Shown piece by piece: positions 1 through 8,832 of a DNA stretch of 64,000 nucleotides. Under the pieces are notes generated by a model that was given only the letters and a program-made list of their open reading frames with translations, was not told the origin of the DNA and searched no databases. A program made the position numbers and the translations under genes. The first letter of the stretch is position 1. The number at the start of each line of letters is the position of its first letter. The DNA comes from Solibacteraceae bacterium (GTDB lineage: Bacteria; Acidobacteriota; Terriglobia; Bryobacterales; Bryobacteraceae), in assembly GCA_026984795.1 (NCBI GenBank), contig JALSRK010000055.1, positions 62,001-126,000 on the forward strand, given 5' to 3'.

Positions 1-890
1 CCCACCCAGCGCGGTTCGCCGCCGTTCTTCCAGCCGGCGAAGTATTCGTAGGCCCGGTAGTCCAGCACCGGATCCGGCCCCCCGCCGCTCCGCACGCGCA
101 CCCGGGCCAGGTAGACCTGCTGCAGCTCCGGCTCCTCGCCGATCTCCTCGCCGATGCCGAGACCGTAGAGGTACCCGTCCCGGTTCAGCCGGTAGGCCTG
201 GCCCATGTTGATGAACATCATCACCCGGAAGGGGCTGTCTTCGCCCCACGGCGAGTCCGGAATGGCCTTCCAGGACTCTCCGTCGTTGTCCGAATAGGCC
301 ACGTAGCCGTAGGTCGGCTCGCCCGGCGGGTAGTGCAGGTGCATGTACATCCGGCCGCCGATGAAGACCAGGCTGGAGGGTTTGTCGGAGTGCTCGAACA
401 CGCGCAGGTCGCCGTAAGGGATATGCCGGCTCACCACGCACTGGTTGGGTCCGTCACAGGTCTCGAACTTCGGCGCCGGGCCTCTCAACTCCACCAGGCC
501 CGCCGGCGTGTACTGGCACAGCGGCAGGCACTGCGCGCAACTGAAGACCTGGCAGTACTCGTTGTCCGCCTCCTTCGGGCGGTAGCAGCCCGGCGACTCC
601 TCGACGTATGCCTCGTCGAACTCGTCCGGCTCGTCCATCAGCAGCGTCGGCAGGCAGCCGTTCATCCCGGTGGCGTCGCCGAAGGCCAGGAACAGCCGGT
701 CGTCGTCGTCCCAGGTGGCTGTCCACAGGTCGCCGGGATAAGGGATCTTCACGAAATCCCCGGCGATCCGGACCGATTCGATCACCCCGCTCCGGGCTGC
801 GCCCGCCGCCTTGCCGCCGGCCGGTTCCGCCCCGGCGCCCTCGCCCAGCAGCAGCACCGCCGCGATGAACAACAACGCCTGTCTTTTCAT
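1..890 (-). CDS. Secreted sialidase-like beta-propeller protein (DUF4185-like), C-terminus cut by window edge
   Basis: The reading frame opens at ATG 890 behind a good AGGAGG ribosome-binding site and runs off the left edge, so about 296 residues are visible and the C-terminus is missing. The first ~22 residues form a signal peptide (MKRQALLFIAAVLLLGEGAG), so the protein is exported. A stretch reading DLWTATWDDDDRLFLAFGD and an exact Asp-box (SDNDGESW, pattern S-x-D-x-G-x-x-W) are typical of sialidase-type or DUF4185 propellers. A cysteine-rich loop (CQVFSCAQCLPLC) near residue 115 is unusual for these folds and may be disulfide-bonded. It is followed on the same strand by the alpha-galactosidase-like gene, so a glycan-handling role is inferred. 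Substrate and catalytic activity are unknown. Confidence 0.75.
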   Translation of the reverse strand, partial: MKRQALLFIAAVLLLGEGAGAEPAGGKAAGAARSGVIESVRIAGDFVKIPYPGDLWTATWDDDDRLFLAFGDATGMNGCLPTLLMDEPDEFDEAYVEESPGCYRPKEADNEYCQVFSCAQCLPLCQYTPAGLVELRGPAPKFETCDGPNQCVVSRHIPYGDLRVFEHSDKPSSLVFIGGRMYMHLHYPPGEPTYGYVAYSDNDGESWKAIPDSPWGEDSPFRVMMFINMGQAYRLNRDGYLYGLGIGEEIGEEPELQQVYLARVRVRSGGGPDPVLDYRAYEYFAGWKNGGEPRWV

Positions 891-973
891 CGAAACACCT
901 CCTCTGCGGTTCGCTCTTACGGTTCCGGATCTGCCGCCGCAGGCGCCGCCGTCCCCGGAGCCTCGGTTCTTCT

Positions 974-3955
974 CTATTTCCTGCGAATGACGTAAGTGTG
1001 GCGCGGCTCGGTGTAGAAGCCGCCATGAATCTCGAACGGCCGGCCCTCGGCCGTCACGTCCTCCACGGTGGCGTCGCCGCTCACCGGGTACGGGAAGCGT
1101 TTGAACGAGAACAAGACGATGTCGTCGGAACCGTCTTTCGTCCAGGCCACCCCGAGCCATTCGTCGCCCCGGCCCACCAGATGCCGGTGCTGCATCCATG
1201 GCAGCACGCGCATGTAGTCGCGGTTCGTCTGCACGATCATGTCCACCTGGCTGTCGGACCACTGTTCGGTCAGGCTCAGGCTGAAGATCGACACGATGCC
1301 CTTGGAGGCCAGCGTCCGGTAGTAGCTGTCGCCCCGGATCATCGTGTCGGCCGCATACCGGTAGAGGCCGTACTCGCGGCCCTCGATCTTCTCGAACGCC
1401 GCCCAGGCCTCCTCCGCCCCGCCGCCGAAGAACGAGCCCTCCCAGCCGAACCCGCCGCCGGAGATGCCGAATGGGCTTACGCCCTCGATATAGATCTGGT
1501 TCAGCTCCATCTCCCGCCACGCCTTCTGCATCTCGATGGACCGCACCAGCGACGGGACCGGCTGCCGCGCCCGTCCGTCGGGGTAGACGCCGAACGTCAG
1601 CCACGAGTCCACCAGGAAGCCGGCGAACGGGGCCGTCTGGTTGAGCCGCTGCATCTCGCCGACGGCGTAAGAGAACCACCCGCTGTCCATCCGCACGCCG
1701 ACGATGTCTCCGTAGTCGGCGTCCTCGGGCACGCCGGAGATCTTCCAGCGGATCCAGTCGGGATTCTCGACGAGCAGCGGCGAGGAGTTCGACAGGTGCC
1801 CCGGCGTCACCCACAGCAGCAGGTCGATGCCCAGATCCCGGGCCTTCTGCGACAGGTAGCGAAAGCCCTCCTCGCCACCGAGAGCCGGGCTTACCTTCAT
1901 CGACCACGGCGCGTTGTTCGAGCCGAACGACCGGCTTCCGTCCAGGTACTTCTCCGGCGGATGATGCGCGTCGGCGTCCCACGGCCCGTCCAGCATGAAG
2001 GCGGCGAAACGCCCTTGCTTGGCCGTATACAAGTGCGTTTGCGCCACCTGATAGAAGACAGATGCGCCCAGCGGCGGAGACTGGTTGCCGGGATCGAAGC
2101 CGGAGTCCAGATAGCTGTGCCAGAGCAGCGGCCGGGGCTCGGTGCGCCCCACTCCCATCTGCTTGCGGTACATGTCGCCGAGCGCATCGCACAGCCTGGT
2201 CCACTCGTCCACCGCCGCCCATTTCGACGGGAACTCCACGCCGGTCCACAACCACAGCTTGGCCGGGCTCTCCCGCTGCGATCCTGTTCCCAGTGGAATC
2301 CGCAGCTCCAGCACGTGCCGGTCGCCGTCCTGGTTCACCGCCACTTCGGCGCCCACCACCCGGTCGAAATAGCTCACCACCGCGCCCCTCAGGCCCCCGG
2401 CGAAGTAGTAGGGCTGTGCATCGCCGAAGTACCACTTCGACGGAATCGCCTGTTCACTCAGGAAATCGATCTGCTGCTCGTACCAGCGGCCCCAGGTCTG
2501 CTGGAGACTCCAGTCGCCGTAGCGCAAACGGACCGGTTCCGTCACCCGCAGCCAGGCCGCCCGCTCCAGCCCCGAGAGCCGCACCTTCCAGCTCAACCCC
2601 ACGTAGGTCCGTCCGCCGAGCATCTTCTCAACCGGAGTGAACGTCCAAGTCATCTCGCCCGTCTCGCCTCCCTCGGCCACCTGAAGCCGAATCGAGGCCT
2701 CGTCGGACCCGGCGGCGCTGCCCAGGTAGGCCGCCTTTTCCAAGGAAACCTTGCGGATTTCCCGCCCGCCTCGCCGCGGCCACACGTATCCGGCCTGTTT
2801 GCGCTCTTGGAGATAGGCCTTCCAATCCACGGTGGCGCCTGACTCGCCCGGCGAGAGCACCTCGAGTTCCGGAGCCGGCGCCGGCCCGGCCAGGATCTCC
2901 TCGTCGCCGATCCACAGCCCGTCGAAGCCCGCGATGCCCCCCTCGCTCGACCGCCGCAGGCTCACCGCCACCTTTGCCGGAAAGGCGATCGTAATCCGCT
3001 CCTGCGTCTCCGTCACCGAAGGCCTGTCCTCCGGGTAAGAAGGCGCGCCGGCGGCCCCGCCGCTCGTCTCGACCCCCCGCCCGCGCCAGAAGACCACCGC
3101 CCGGTGCGACGACTCGGGCGCGTCGCTGAAGACCACCTGCATTTCCCCTCCGTCGGGGCAAAACACCGGCGCCAGCGCCTTCGCATCCAGTTTCGCCGAG
3201 ACGTGGAGCGCGGCCAGGATGGCTTCAACTGCCCGCAGCCGGAGCCAGATGGTCCGCGCCCCCTTCAGAGCCTCCGGCAACGACGCCTCCACCTCCACGT
3301 TGTCCTTTCCGCCCGGCGAGCTCCACACCTGGCTCCATGTCTCGCCGTCGCTCGAGAGCGAGATCTCCACGCCTCCGCCCGTGTCATGGATCAACGTCTT
3401 GCCGCCTGCGGTCGCCAGCCGGAACTCCCGCACCGGCATCCCGAAGTCGAACTTGTAGATCAGATCCCCGTTCCAGCCCAGCGCGTCGCCGCGGGTGTGC
3501 AGGGCGAGGATCTCCGACGGCAGCCGGTAGGCGTCGAGCAGCACCTTCGGTTTGGGATGGTCCGCCGGCAGCGCCAGCAGGTTCTCGAACTCCTCGCCGG
3601 GCTCCGCCGCCTGGGTTCTTCCGCGGAAGTGCCGCTGGAAATTGTCCGTGTAGGAGAACGCCGCCGTGCCCCACGTGCGCAGCACCAGCGAAGCCCCCGT
3701 CGGCATCACCCCCATGAGCTGCCGGCCGTTCAGCGCCGGCGCCGCCAGCCGGTCCACGGCCAGCACGCCCAGCTCGAGATCCGAAGCCGTCGCCCCGCGG
3801 ATCGTTACCGTTTGCGGCGACTGCGTGATCTCCGCCTGGCCCGCCGGCCGGACATCATAAGGGGGAGCCAGGCGCGGCTGCGCCAGTGCCCCGGCTCCTG
3901 GCTGGAACAAACAAACGGCTGCCGCAGCGGCTGTTCTGATCGAAGCCCAGTGCAT
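974..3955 (-). CDS. Large secreted alpha-galactosidase-like (GH36/melibiase-type) glycoside hydrolase
   Basis: The protein has 993 residues with an N-terminal signal peptide (MHWASIRTAAAAAVCLF..., cleavage near ALA-QP). Start ATG 3955 is chosen because AGGAG lies just upstream; an in-frame start 45 nt earlier would spoil the signal peptide. A discoidin/NPCBM-like beta-sandwich seems to occupy about residues 110-260 (LSSDGETWSQVW). The C-terminal half has the melibiase-like layout: FMLDGPWD, an LGIDLLLWVTPGH strand-loop and a FLVDSW strand carrying a candidate nucleophile Asp. It probably hydrolyses extracellular oligosaccharides. It lies upstream of the propeller gene in the same direction, with an ~80-nt gap, and may be co-transcribed. 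The exact GH family is not certain from motifs alone. Confidence 0.7.
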   Translation of the reverse strand: MHWASIRTAAAAAVCLFQPGAGALAQPRLAPPYDVRPAGQAEITQSPQTVTIRGATASDLELGVLAVDRLAAPALNGRQLMGVMPTGASLVLRTWGTAAFSYTDNFQRHFRGRTQAAEPGEEFENLLALPADHPKPKVLLDAYRLPSEILALHTRGDALGWNGDLIYKFDFGMPVREFRLATAGGKTLIHDTGGGVEISLSSDGETWSQVWSSPGGKDNVEVEASLPEALKGARTIWLRLRAVEAILAALHVSAKLDAKALAPVFCPDGGEMQVVFSDAPESSHRAVVFWRGRGVETSGGAAGAPSYPEDRPSVTETQERITIAFPAKVAVSLRRSSEGGIAGFDGLWIGDEEILAGPAPAPELEVLSPGESGATVDWKAYLQERKQAGYVWPRRGGREIRKVSLEKAAYLGSAAGSDEASIRLQVAEGGETGEMTWTFTPVEKMLGGRTYVGLSWKVRLSGLERAAWLRVTEPVRLRYGDWSLQQTWGRWYEQQIDFLSEQAIPSKWYFGDAQPYYFAGGLRGAVVSYFDRVVGAEVAVNQDGDRHVLELRIPLGTGSQRESPAKLWLWTGVEFPSKWAAVDEWTRLCDALGDMYRKQMGVGRTEPRPLLWHSYLDSGFDPGNQSPPLGASVFYQVAQTHLYTAKQGRFAAFMLDGPWDADAHHPPEKYLDGSRSFGSNNAPWSMKVSPALGGEEGFRYLSQKARDLGIDLLLWVTPGHLSNSSPLLVENPDWIRWKISGVPEDADYGDIVGVRMDSGWFSYAVGEMQRLNQTAPFAGFLVDSWLTFGVYPDGRARQPVPSLVRSIEMQKAWREMELNQIYIEGVSPFGISGGGFGWEGSFFGGGAEEAWAAFEKIEGREYGLYRYAADTMIRGDSYYRTLASKGIVSIFSLSLTEQWSDSQVDMIVQTNRDYMRVLPWMQHRHLVGRGDEWLGVAWTKDGSDDIVLFSFKRFPYPVSGDATVEDVTAEGRPFEIHGGFYTEPRHTYVIRRK

Positions 3956-4359
3956 GAACGGTCTCCTTTCCGGACGCTGCGCATGCCGCCCCCCGCGCAT
4001 CCGCGCCGCCCCTCAGCTTTCGCTTCAACTGCTTCATTAGTCCAGTACGAACAGTGGCTCAGGCCGTCTACAAAAAGAAAAGAGACGAGGCCCCACTGAG
4101 CGGATGGCCGGTACGGCGGGCGCGGCCATTGATATGGAGCCTGCACGCAGCCTCTGAGGACTTTGCTCACCGCCTGGCTTGGCAAAGGGGGGAGCCGCCC
4201 AGTCCGGGGATCGCCGCGATACTGTACTCACTGGCATAGATCGGACGCCGGCCGCGATTCTTTAGGAATCTTCCCTGCGGATCAAAGCGCAGTCGGGAGC
4301 TGGTGTTCGCACCTCGCCGGCGGTTCGTGCCGGTCTCGCCGCGCTATCATGGCGGTTTC
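3956..4359. other. Intergenic region between divergent genes
   Basis: These 404 nt separate the divergently read glycosidase (minus) and OLD-like nuclease (plus). No coding frame with a start, ribosome-binding site and plausible composition is visible. It must carry both promoters. TATCAT at 4345-4350 is the most likely -10 for the plus-strand gene. Confidence 0.5.
4345..4350 (+). promoter_or_regulatory. Candidate -10 (TATCAT) of a leaderless transcript
   Basis: TATCAT ends 9 nt before ATG 4360 and no Shine-Dalgarno sequence lies between. The spacing would put the transcript start at or next to the start codon. Prediction only; no clear -35 is seen. Confidence 0.35.
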
Positions 4360-5976
4360 ATGTTCCTGGCCGGCGCCACGATCGAGAACTTCCGGGCTAT
4401 CCGCCGCTTGGAGATCTCGTTCGACGAAACCACGGTTCTCATCGGCGAGAACGGCAGCGGCAAGACCAGCATTTTCGATGCCCTCCACGCTTGCCTGGGG
4501 CTTCGGGGTAGAGGCCCCGAGATCCTCTTCGAGCGGCACCACTTCCGTCCCGCCGACGGCGGCGGCCTGGAACCCGTCCGGATCGTGCTCCTCTTCAAGG
4601 AGCGGGAACCCGGCGAATGGACGCCAGAGCAGCGGCGCCGCTTCGGCCCCGTGCTGGCGAACGTCAGCGACGGCCGCGCCGCCGTCCGCTGGGAAGTGCG
4701 CGCCCGGTGGGACGAGGCCCGGAGCGCCACCCGCGTCGAGTGCCGCTTCCTCGACGGCGAAGGCCGCGAGCTGGGCCACCCGGCCGTCCCTGACCTGGTC
4801 CACGAGCTCCGGCGCCTGAACCCGTTCCTGATCTTCAGCGCCAACGACCACCGCTACCGGCCGGCGGCCGGTTCCGAAGCGGCCCGGGTGGACGATCTGC
4901 TGGCCCGGCCCCGCCGTACGCCGCAGGACTTGGAGGGCCTGACGGCGGAGATCTATGACAAGCTTTCCGAAGGCTGGGAATCGCTCACTCCCGCCGAAAT
5001 GCGCAAGGCGCGGGCTGCCGCCCGGCGTATTTGGCGGAGGCTGGTACACCCGCGAAGGCAAACCCCCGCCCCGGCCGGCAATGAACACCACCTGCCGAGC
5101 GGCGGCGCGCAAAGCCTGGCGCCGCTGCTCGTCTTCGGCGCGATCCTCCGCGCCCGCGGCGCCCGGCCGCTGGAGCCCGACGTCGAACCGATCTTCGGGG
5201 CCGAGCACTTCGGCGCCCATCTGCACCCCACCACCCTCGGCTCGGTGCGCTACGTCCTGGAGACGCTGCCGGTGCAGAAGCTGATCTCCACCTACTCGCC
5301 CGAGTTGGTCTCCGCCCTCCCTTTGCGCTACCTGCGCCGCATCGTCCGGCGGCGCTCCGGTACCGACGTCTACCGGTTCGACGGCGCCGGCCTCCCCGCC
5401 GACGACCTCCGGCGCCTGGCCTACCACATCCGCGCCCGCCGCGGCGGAGTCCTGTTCGACCGCTGCTGGCTGTTGGTCGAGGGCGAGACCGAGTTCTGGC
5501 TGTTGCCGGAAATGGCCCGCATCATGGGCTACGAGTTCGACGCCGAGGGCGTCGGCATGGTGGAGTTCGCCCAATGCGGCATCGGCCCGATCCTCGAGTT
5601 GGCCCGGGCCCTGGGCATCTCCTGGCACCTCGTCGCCGACGGCGACGAAGCCGGCGAACACTACGTGCGCGCCGCCCGGGAGTACGTCGCCGGCGGGCCG
5701 GCGGAGGACTACATCACGCGCCTGCCCGACGCCGACATGGAGCATTACCTGTGGAGCTCCGGCTACGCCGGCGTCTATCTCAGCGCGGCCGGACAAAGCG
5801 GCCGCCGGTCCCGCCGCCACCGGGAAGCCTCGATCCGCCGGGCCATCCACACCCACAGCAAACCGTTTCTGGCGCTGTCGGTGATCGAGGCGTGCCGCGA
5901 GCCCGATTCTCCGGGCGTGCCGCCGGTAATCGAAGCTGCCATCCACACCGCCGTCCGCCTCGCGAGGGAGAATTGA
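4360..5976 (+). CDS. OLD-family (YbjD/DUF2813-like) ATPase with TOPRIM nuclease domain
   Basis: The 538-residue protein has an ABC-type ATPase domain with Walker A GENGSGKT (29-36) and an SGGAQS signature, followed by a TOPRIM domain (VEGETEFWLLPEMA, then VADGDEAG). The string EFAQCG matches the YbjD branch of the overcoming-lysogenization-defect nucleases, which are ATP-regulated DNA nucleases of the cytoplasm. Start ATG 4360 begins the ATPase strand MFLAGATIENFRAI; an earlier in-frame ATG at 4303 would add 19 atypical residues. The Walker B/H-loop region reads AEHFGAHLHP where relatives usually have an IEDPEAHLHP-like sequence, so ATP hydrolysis may be altered. No UvrD-like helicase is adjacent, so it is not a Gabija system. 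A role in DNA repair or phage defence is inference. Confidence 0.8.
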   Translation: MFLAGATIENFRAIRRLEISFDETTVLIGENGSGKTSIFDALHACLGLRGRGPEILFERHHFRPADGGGLEPVRIVLLFKEREPGEWTPEQRRRFGPVLANVSDGRAAVRWEVRARWDEARSATRVECRFLDGEGRELGHPAVPDLVHELRRLNPFLIFSANDHRYRPAAGSEAARVDDLLARPRRTPQDLEGLTAEIYDKLSEGWESLTPAEMRKARAAARRIWRRLVHPRRQTPAPAGNEHHLPSGGAQSLAPLLVFGAILRARGARPLEPDVEPIFGAEHFGAHLHPTTLGSVRYVLETLPVQKLISTYSPELVSALPLRYLRRIVRRRSGTDVYRFDGAGLPADDLRRLAYHIRARRGGVLFDRCWLLVEGETEFWLLPEMARIMGYEFDAEGVGMVEFAQCGIGPILELARALGISWHLVADGDEAGEHYVRAAREYVAGGPAEDYITRLPDADMEHYLWSSGYAGVYLSAAGQSGRRSRRHREASIRRAIHTHSKPFLALSVIEACREPDSPGVPPVIEAAIHTAVRLAREN

Positions 5977-6009
5977 TTCTCCCTCGTGTCGTTCCCGTCC
6001 GGGCTGGAG

Positions 6010-6015
6010 TAGGAT
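6010..6015 (+). promoter_or_regulatory. Candidate -10 (TAGGAT) of a leaderless transcript
   Basis: TAGGAT is followed by exactly 6 nt and then ATG 6022. There is no Shine-Dalgarno sequence. This layout is expected when transcription starts on the A of the start codon. Confidence 0.4.
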
Positions 6016-6021
6016 GGTCGC

Positions 6022-6861
6022 ATGCGACGGAGAGCATTCATCCAAACTCTTTCCGCCGGCGCCCTCGCCGGCAGTCTTCAGACCGCCCGGCCGCAGCCGA
6101 AAGGCCGCCTGAAGCAAGCTGTCTGCCGGGGCGTGTTCCGTGGCTCCGGCTTGGACTTCGAGGGCATGTGCCGCGAGGCGGCGCGGCTCGGCGCCAAAGG
6201 ATTCGACCTCCGCGGGCCGCAGGACTTCCCGGTGATCAAGAAATACGGTCTGCTGCCGACCATGGTCCCGGGGGGCAGCCGCATCAAGGCCGGAATCAAC
6301 GACAAGACGCTCCACGCCGGGATCGAGAAGCGCATGCGCGAGGCGCTGAAGGCCGCCGCCGAGGCGGGCGCGCCCAACGTCATCGTGCTCGCCGGCGACC
6401 GCAAGGGCATCTCCGACGAGGAAAGCCTGGAAAACTGCGTCGCCTTCCTTAACAGAATGAAGGCCCAGGCCGAGGACCTCGGCGTCACCCTCTGTATGGA
6501 GCTGCTCAACAGCAAGGTGAACCACCCCGGCTACGTGTGCGACCACACGGCCTGGGGAGTCGAGGTCTGCAAGCGGGTGAACTCGCCCCGGGTGAAACTG
6601 CTCTACGACATCTACCACATGCAGATCATGGAGGGCGACGTCATCCGCACCATCCGGGAGAACATCGACTACATCGCCCACTTCCACACCGCCGGCAATC
6701 CCGGCCGCCACGAGTTCGACGATACCCAGGAGCTCAACTACCGGGGCATCTGCAAGGCCATCGCCGACCTCGGCTTCACCGGCTATATCGCCCATGAATA
6801 CACGCCCACCAAAGATCCGCTGGACACCTTGAAAAAAATGATGGAGATCTGCGACGTCTGA
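6022..6861 (+). CDS. Hydroxypyruvate isomerase-like TIM-barrel protein with Tat-type leader
   Basis: The 279-residue protein starts with a twin-arginine-type leader (MRRRAFIQTLSAGALAG) and continues as an AP-endonuclease-family-2 TIM barrel. Metal-site segments of the hydroxypyruvate isomerase/sugar-phosphate isomerase group are visible: MELLNSK (Glu), YDIYHMQ (Asp and His), HFHTAGNPGR (His) and HEYTPT (Glu). These enzymes interconvert small hydroxy-ketoacids or sugars. The Tat leader suggests the folded protein is sent to the periplasm, which is common for this family in acidobacteria and planctomycetes but unlike cytoplasmic Hyi. It starts 45 nt after the OLD-like gene with its own candidate -10. 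The real substrate is unknown. Confidence 0.8.
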   Translation: MRRRAFIQTLSAGALAGSLQTARPQPKGRLKQAVCRGVFRGSGLDFEGMCREAARLGAKGFDLRGPQDFPVIKKYGLLPTMVPGGSRIKAGINDKTLHAGIEKRMREALKAAAEAGAPNVIVLAGDRKGISDEESLENCVAFLNRMKAQAEDLGVTLCMELLNSKVNHPGYVCDHTAWGVEVCKRVNSPRVKLLYDIYHMQIMEGDVIRTIRENIDYIAHFHTAGNPGRHEFDDTQELNYRGICKAIADLGFTGYIAHEYTPTKDPLDTLKKMMEICDV

Positions 6862-6878
6862 GGCGGGCGGGGGGAGGC

Positions 6879-7592
6879 TCACCCCGCGCTGCCGGGCTCG
6901 ATCACGCGCAACCGCGGAGCATCGTGCGCCAGCGGGCGATAGAAGGGCCGCCGCCACGGCCCGAGCCGGTAGTAGCCGATGATGCCGCACGGCGCATAAC
7001 CCAGAAGCCTTGGCGGTCCCAGCGCCGCTCCCGCCCGCGGCATGATGGCCGCCACGGCGCGCCGGTAGCCGGCCTTCTTCAGTTCTTGCAGTGTCGCGAT
7101 TGCCCGGGCGGTGGCGATTCCTTTCCGCCGGTATTCGGACCGGGTCCAGGATTGGTACAGATAGGCGTCGCCGGCCTCGAGTTCCACCCAATAGCCGAGA
7201 TACGGCACCCAGATGCGGCCGAAACCCACCCACACCACTTGCACGATGCGCCCGGCGTGGCGGGCCACATAACAATGATGGCCGCGCCGGAGCCGCGCGC
7301 GGGCTTCCTCCACGCTCACCTCCGGGTGGAAGCCGGCGAGGTCGTCTACCTCGGCTGGATGCAGACGCCCGCACTCGACCGGAATCTCCGGCGTCACCAA
7401 AGGAATCTTCTCATCGAGCTGCTTGGCAAACACCCACAAACGGCGGTAGACCGTCTCGCCGAGAATCCGGTCGAGCAAAACCAACGGCCCGTCCTCGCGC
7501 CAGATCTCTCCCGCCCGTTTGAGTATCGCGGCCGGCGGGCGCGGGGCGCCGGCAGCGGCTCTGGCCGAGGGCTCGTCAGTCGCGCACTGCAT
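6879..7592 (-). CDS. GNAT-family N-acetyltransferase
   Basis: The 237-residue protein has an N-terminal extension of ~80 residues and then a GNAT fold. The acetyl-CoA binding segment is visible as YRRKGIATARAIATLQ at about residues 155-170, in place of the usual R/Q-x-x-G-x-G/A motif. Start ATG 7592 overlaps the end of the upstream adenylating-enzyme gene by 17 nt, so the two are translationally coupled. It is the last gene of a minus-strand group with a methyltransferase and two PaaK-like enzymes. An acyl transfer step in making a surface glycan or small molecule is therefore inferred. The acceptor is unknown. Confidence 0.75.
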   Translation of the reverse strand: MQCATDEPSARAAAGAPRPPAAILKRAGEIWREDGPLVLLDRILGETVYRRLWVFAKQLDEKIPLVTPEIPVECGRLHPAEVDDLAGFHPEVSVEEARARLRRGHHCYVARHAGRIVQVVWVGFGRIWVPYLGYWVELEAGDAYLYQSWTRSEYRRKGIATARAIATLQELKKAGYRRAVAAIMPRAGAALGPPRLLGYAPCGIIGYYRLGPWRRPFYRPLAHDAPRLRVIEPGSAG

Positions 7593-8832
7593 ATTCGAAA
7601 TCCCGGAACTTCCCGTTCCGGGCAGGCATGAACTCCGTCAGGCGGACCTCCACGTCGAAGTCCTCTTCCAGGGCCTCCCGGACGGCGGCCCCCAGCCTGC
7701 GGCAGCGCTCCTCGGGCCATGGCTTCCGTACGCAGACGCGGATCGTAATGTGCGCCCGGCCGTCCTGGACCACCCGGTACTGGTCGATCTCCGGAAACCG
7801 GCGAATCACCGCCTGAAGCCTCCATGAAGCTTGCACCCGCCCGCTGGGCAGCCGCACCAGATCGTCTTGCCGTCCCGCCGGAGCGGTGATCCGCGGGAAA
7901 ATGCAGCCGCAAGGGCATCGGCCCGGCATCAGGGAAGCAATGTCTCCGAGGCGGTAGCGGATCATGGGCATCGTCCGCGCCGTCAGCGTCGTCACCACGG
8001 TCGTGGCGGCGCCGGATGGAACCGGCGGATCCGGCAGGCACTCGACGATGAGCTGGTCGGCGTTCACGTGCAGGCCGTTCCGCTCGCGGCACTCGGCGGC
8101 GATCCGGCCGGTCTCCATCGAAGCGTATGAGTTCAGGATCGGGCAGCCCAGGTCGTCCTCGAGCCGCTTCCTGAGATGCTCGGGCAACACGGCGCTCGAG
8201 GTGATCAGCAGCCGCGGCCGGACGATGCGGCTGAGGCGGTAGTCCAGCCGGTGCAAGACCGCGTGGAGGCACCCCGGGTAGGCCCACAGCACCGTCGGCT
8301 GATAACGCTCGAGCAGCCGGATCTGCTCTTCGAGCGGCGTGCCGATGACGATCACGTGTGTGCGAAACAGCCCCAGCCGTTCGTGCCAGTGGGGGCCGCG
8401 GCCGGTTGCCGGGCCCAGGATCACCAGGCGGTCCCGGGGACGCAATCCCATACGGATCAGCGTCCGGAACTCCACCAAGAGCCGCGTCCGCACCTCCGCG
8501 TCGCTGAGAACAACCTCCAACGGCTGGCCCGAGTGGCCCGTGGTGGATGTCCTCCGGCAGGCCGCCAGGTCCGTCCCCCGCGCCAAGGCCTCGCGTCCGG
8601 CCCTCTGTATCTGCGGCCGCGTGACGATCGGGAGCCGGGGGAGGTCTTCCAGCGTGCGCACGGCTTCCGGCCGGATCCCCGCCTCGTCCCACAAGGTCCG
8701 GTAGAAGGGCACGTGCTCGTACGCATGGCGGACCACCGCCCGCAAGCGCCTCTCTTGTAGAGCGCGCAGCTTCTCGGGTGAGAAGCGGAGAGGGCGCTGC
8801 AGGCGAACGAATTCAACCAGCTTCCTGATCAT
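7576..8832 (-). CDS. PaaK/CapK-family adenylate-forming enzyme (second of a tandem pair)
   Basis: The 418-residue protein belongs to the phenylacetate-CoA ligase/CapK/F390-synthetase branch of AMP-forming ligases. The opening MIRKLVEFVRLQRPL, the P-loop-like TSTTGHSGQP, the adenine-site segment NSYASMETGRIA and RYRLGDIASL followed by CPCGC are visible. Start ATG 8832 is preferred; an earlier in-frame start at 8919 would overlap the upstream gene by over 100 nt. Even at 8832 it overlaps the upstream gene's end by 20 nt, so the pair is coupled. These enzymes activate a carboxylic acid as an acyl-AMP or CoA ester; CapK-type members sit in polysaccharide loci. The substrate cannot be read from the sequence. 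Confidence 0.8.
   Translation of the reverse strand: MIRKLVEFVRLQRPLRFSPEKLRALQERRLRAVVRHAYEHVPFYRTLWDEAGIRPEAVRTLEDLPRLPIVTRPQIQRAGREALARGTDLAACRRTSTTGHSGQPLEVVLSDAEVRTRLLVEFRTLIRMGLRPRDRLVILGPATGRGPHWHERLGLFRTHVIVIGTPLEEQIRLLERYQPTVLWAYPGCLHAVLHRLDYRLSRIVRPRLLITSSAVLPEHLRKRLEDDLGCPILNSYASMETGRIAAECRERNGLHVNADQLIVECLPDPPVPSGAATTVVTTLTARTMPMIRYRLGDIASLMPGRCPCGCIFPRITAPAGRQDDLVRLPSGRVQASWRLQAVIRRFPEIDQYRVVQDGRAHITIRVCVRKPWPEERCRRLGAAVREALEEDFDVEVRLTEFMPARNGKFRDFEYAVRD

Noticed and set aside
4360-5976. Gabija-type defence system (OLD nuclease plus UvrD helicase)
   Set aside because: The OLD-like gene matches the YbjD branch and the next gene is a TIM-barrel isomerase; no helicase is adjacent on either side.
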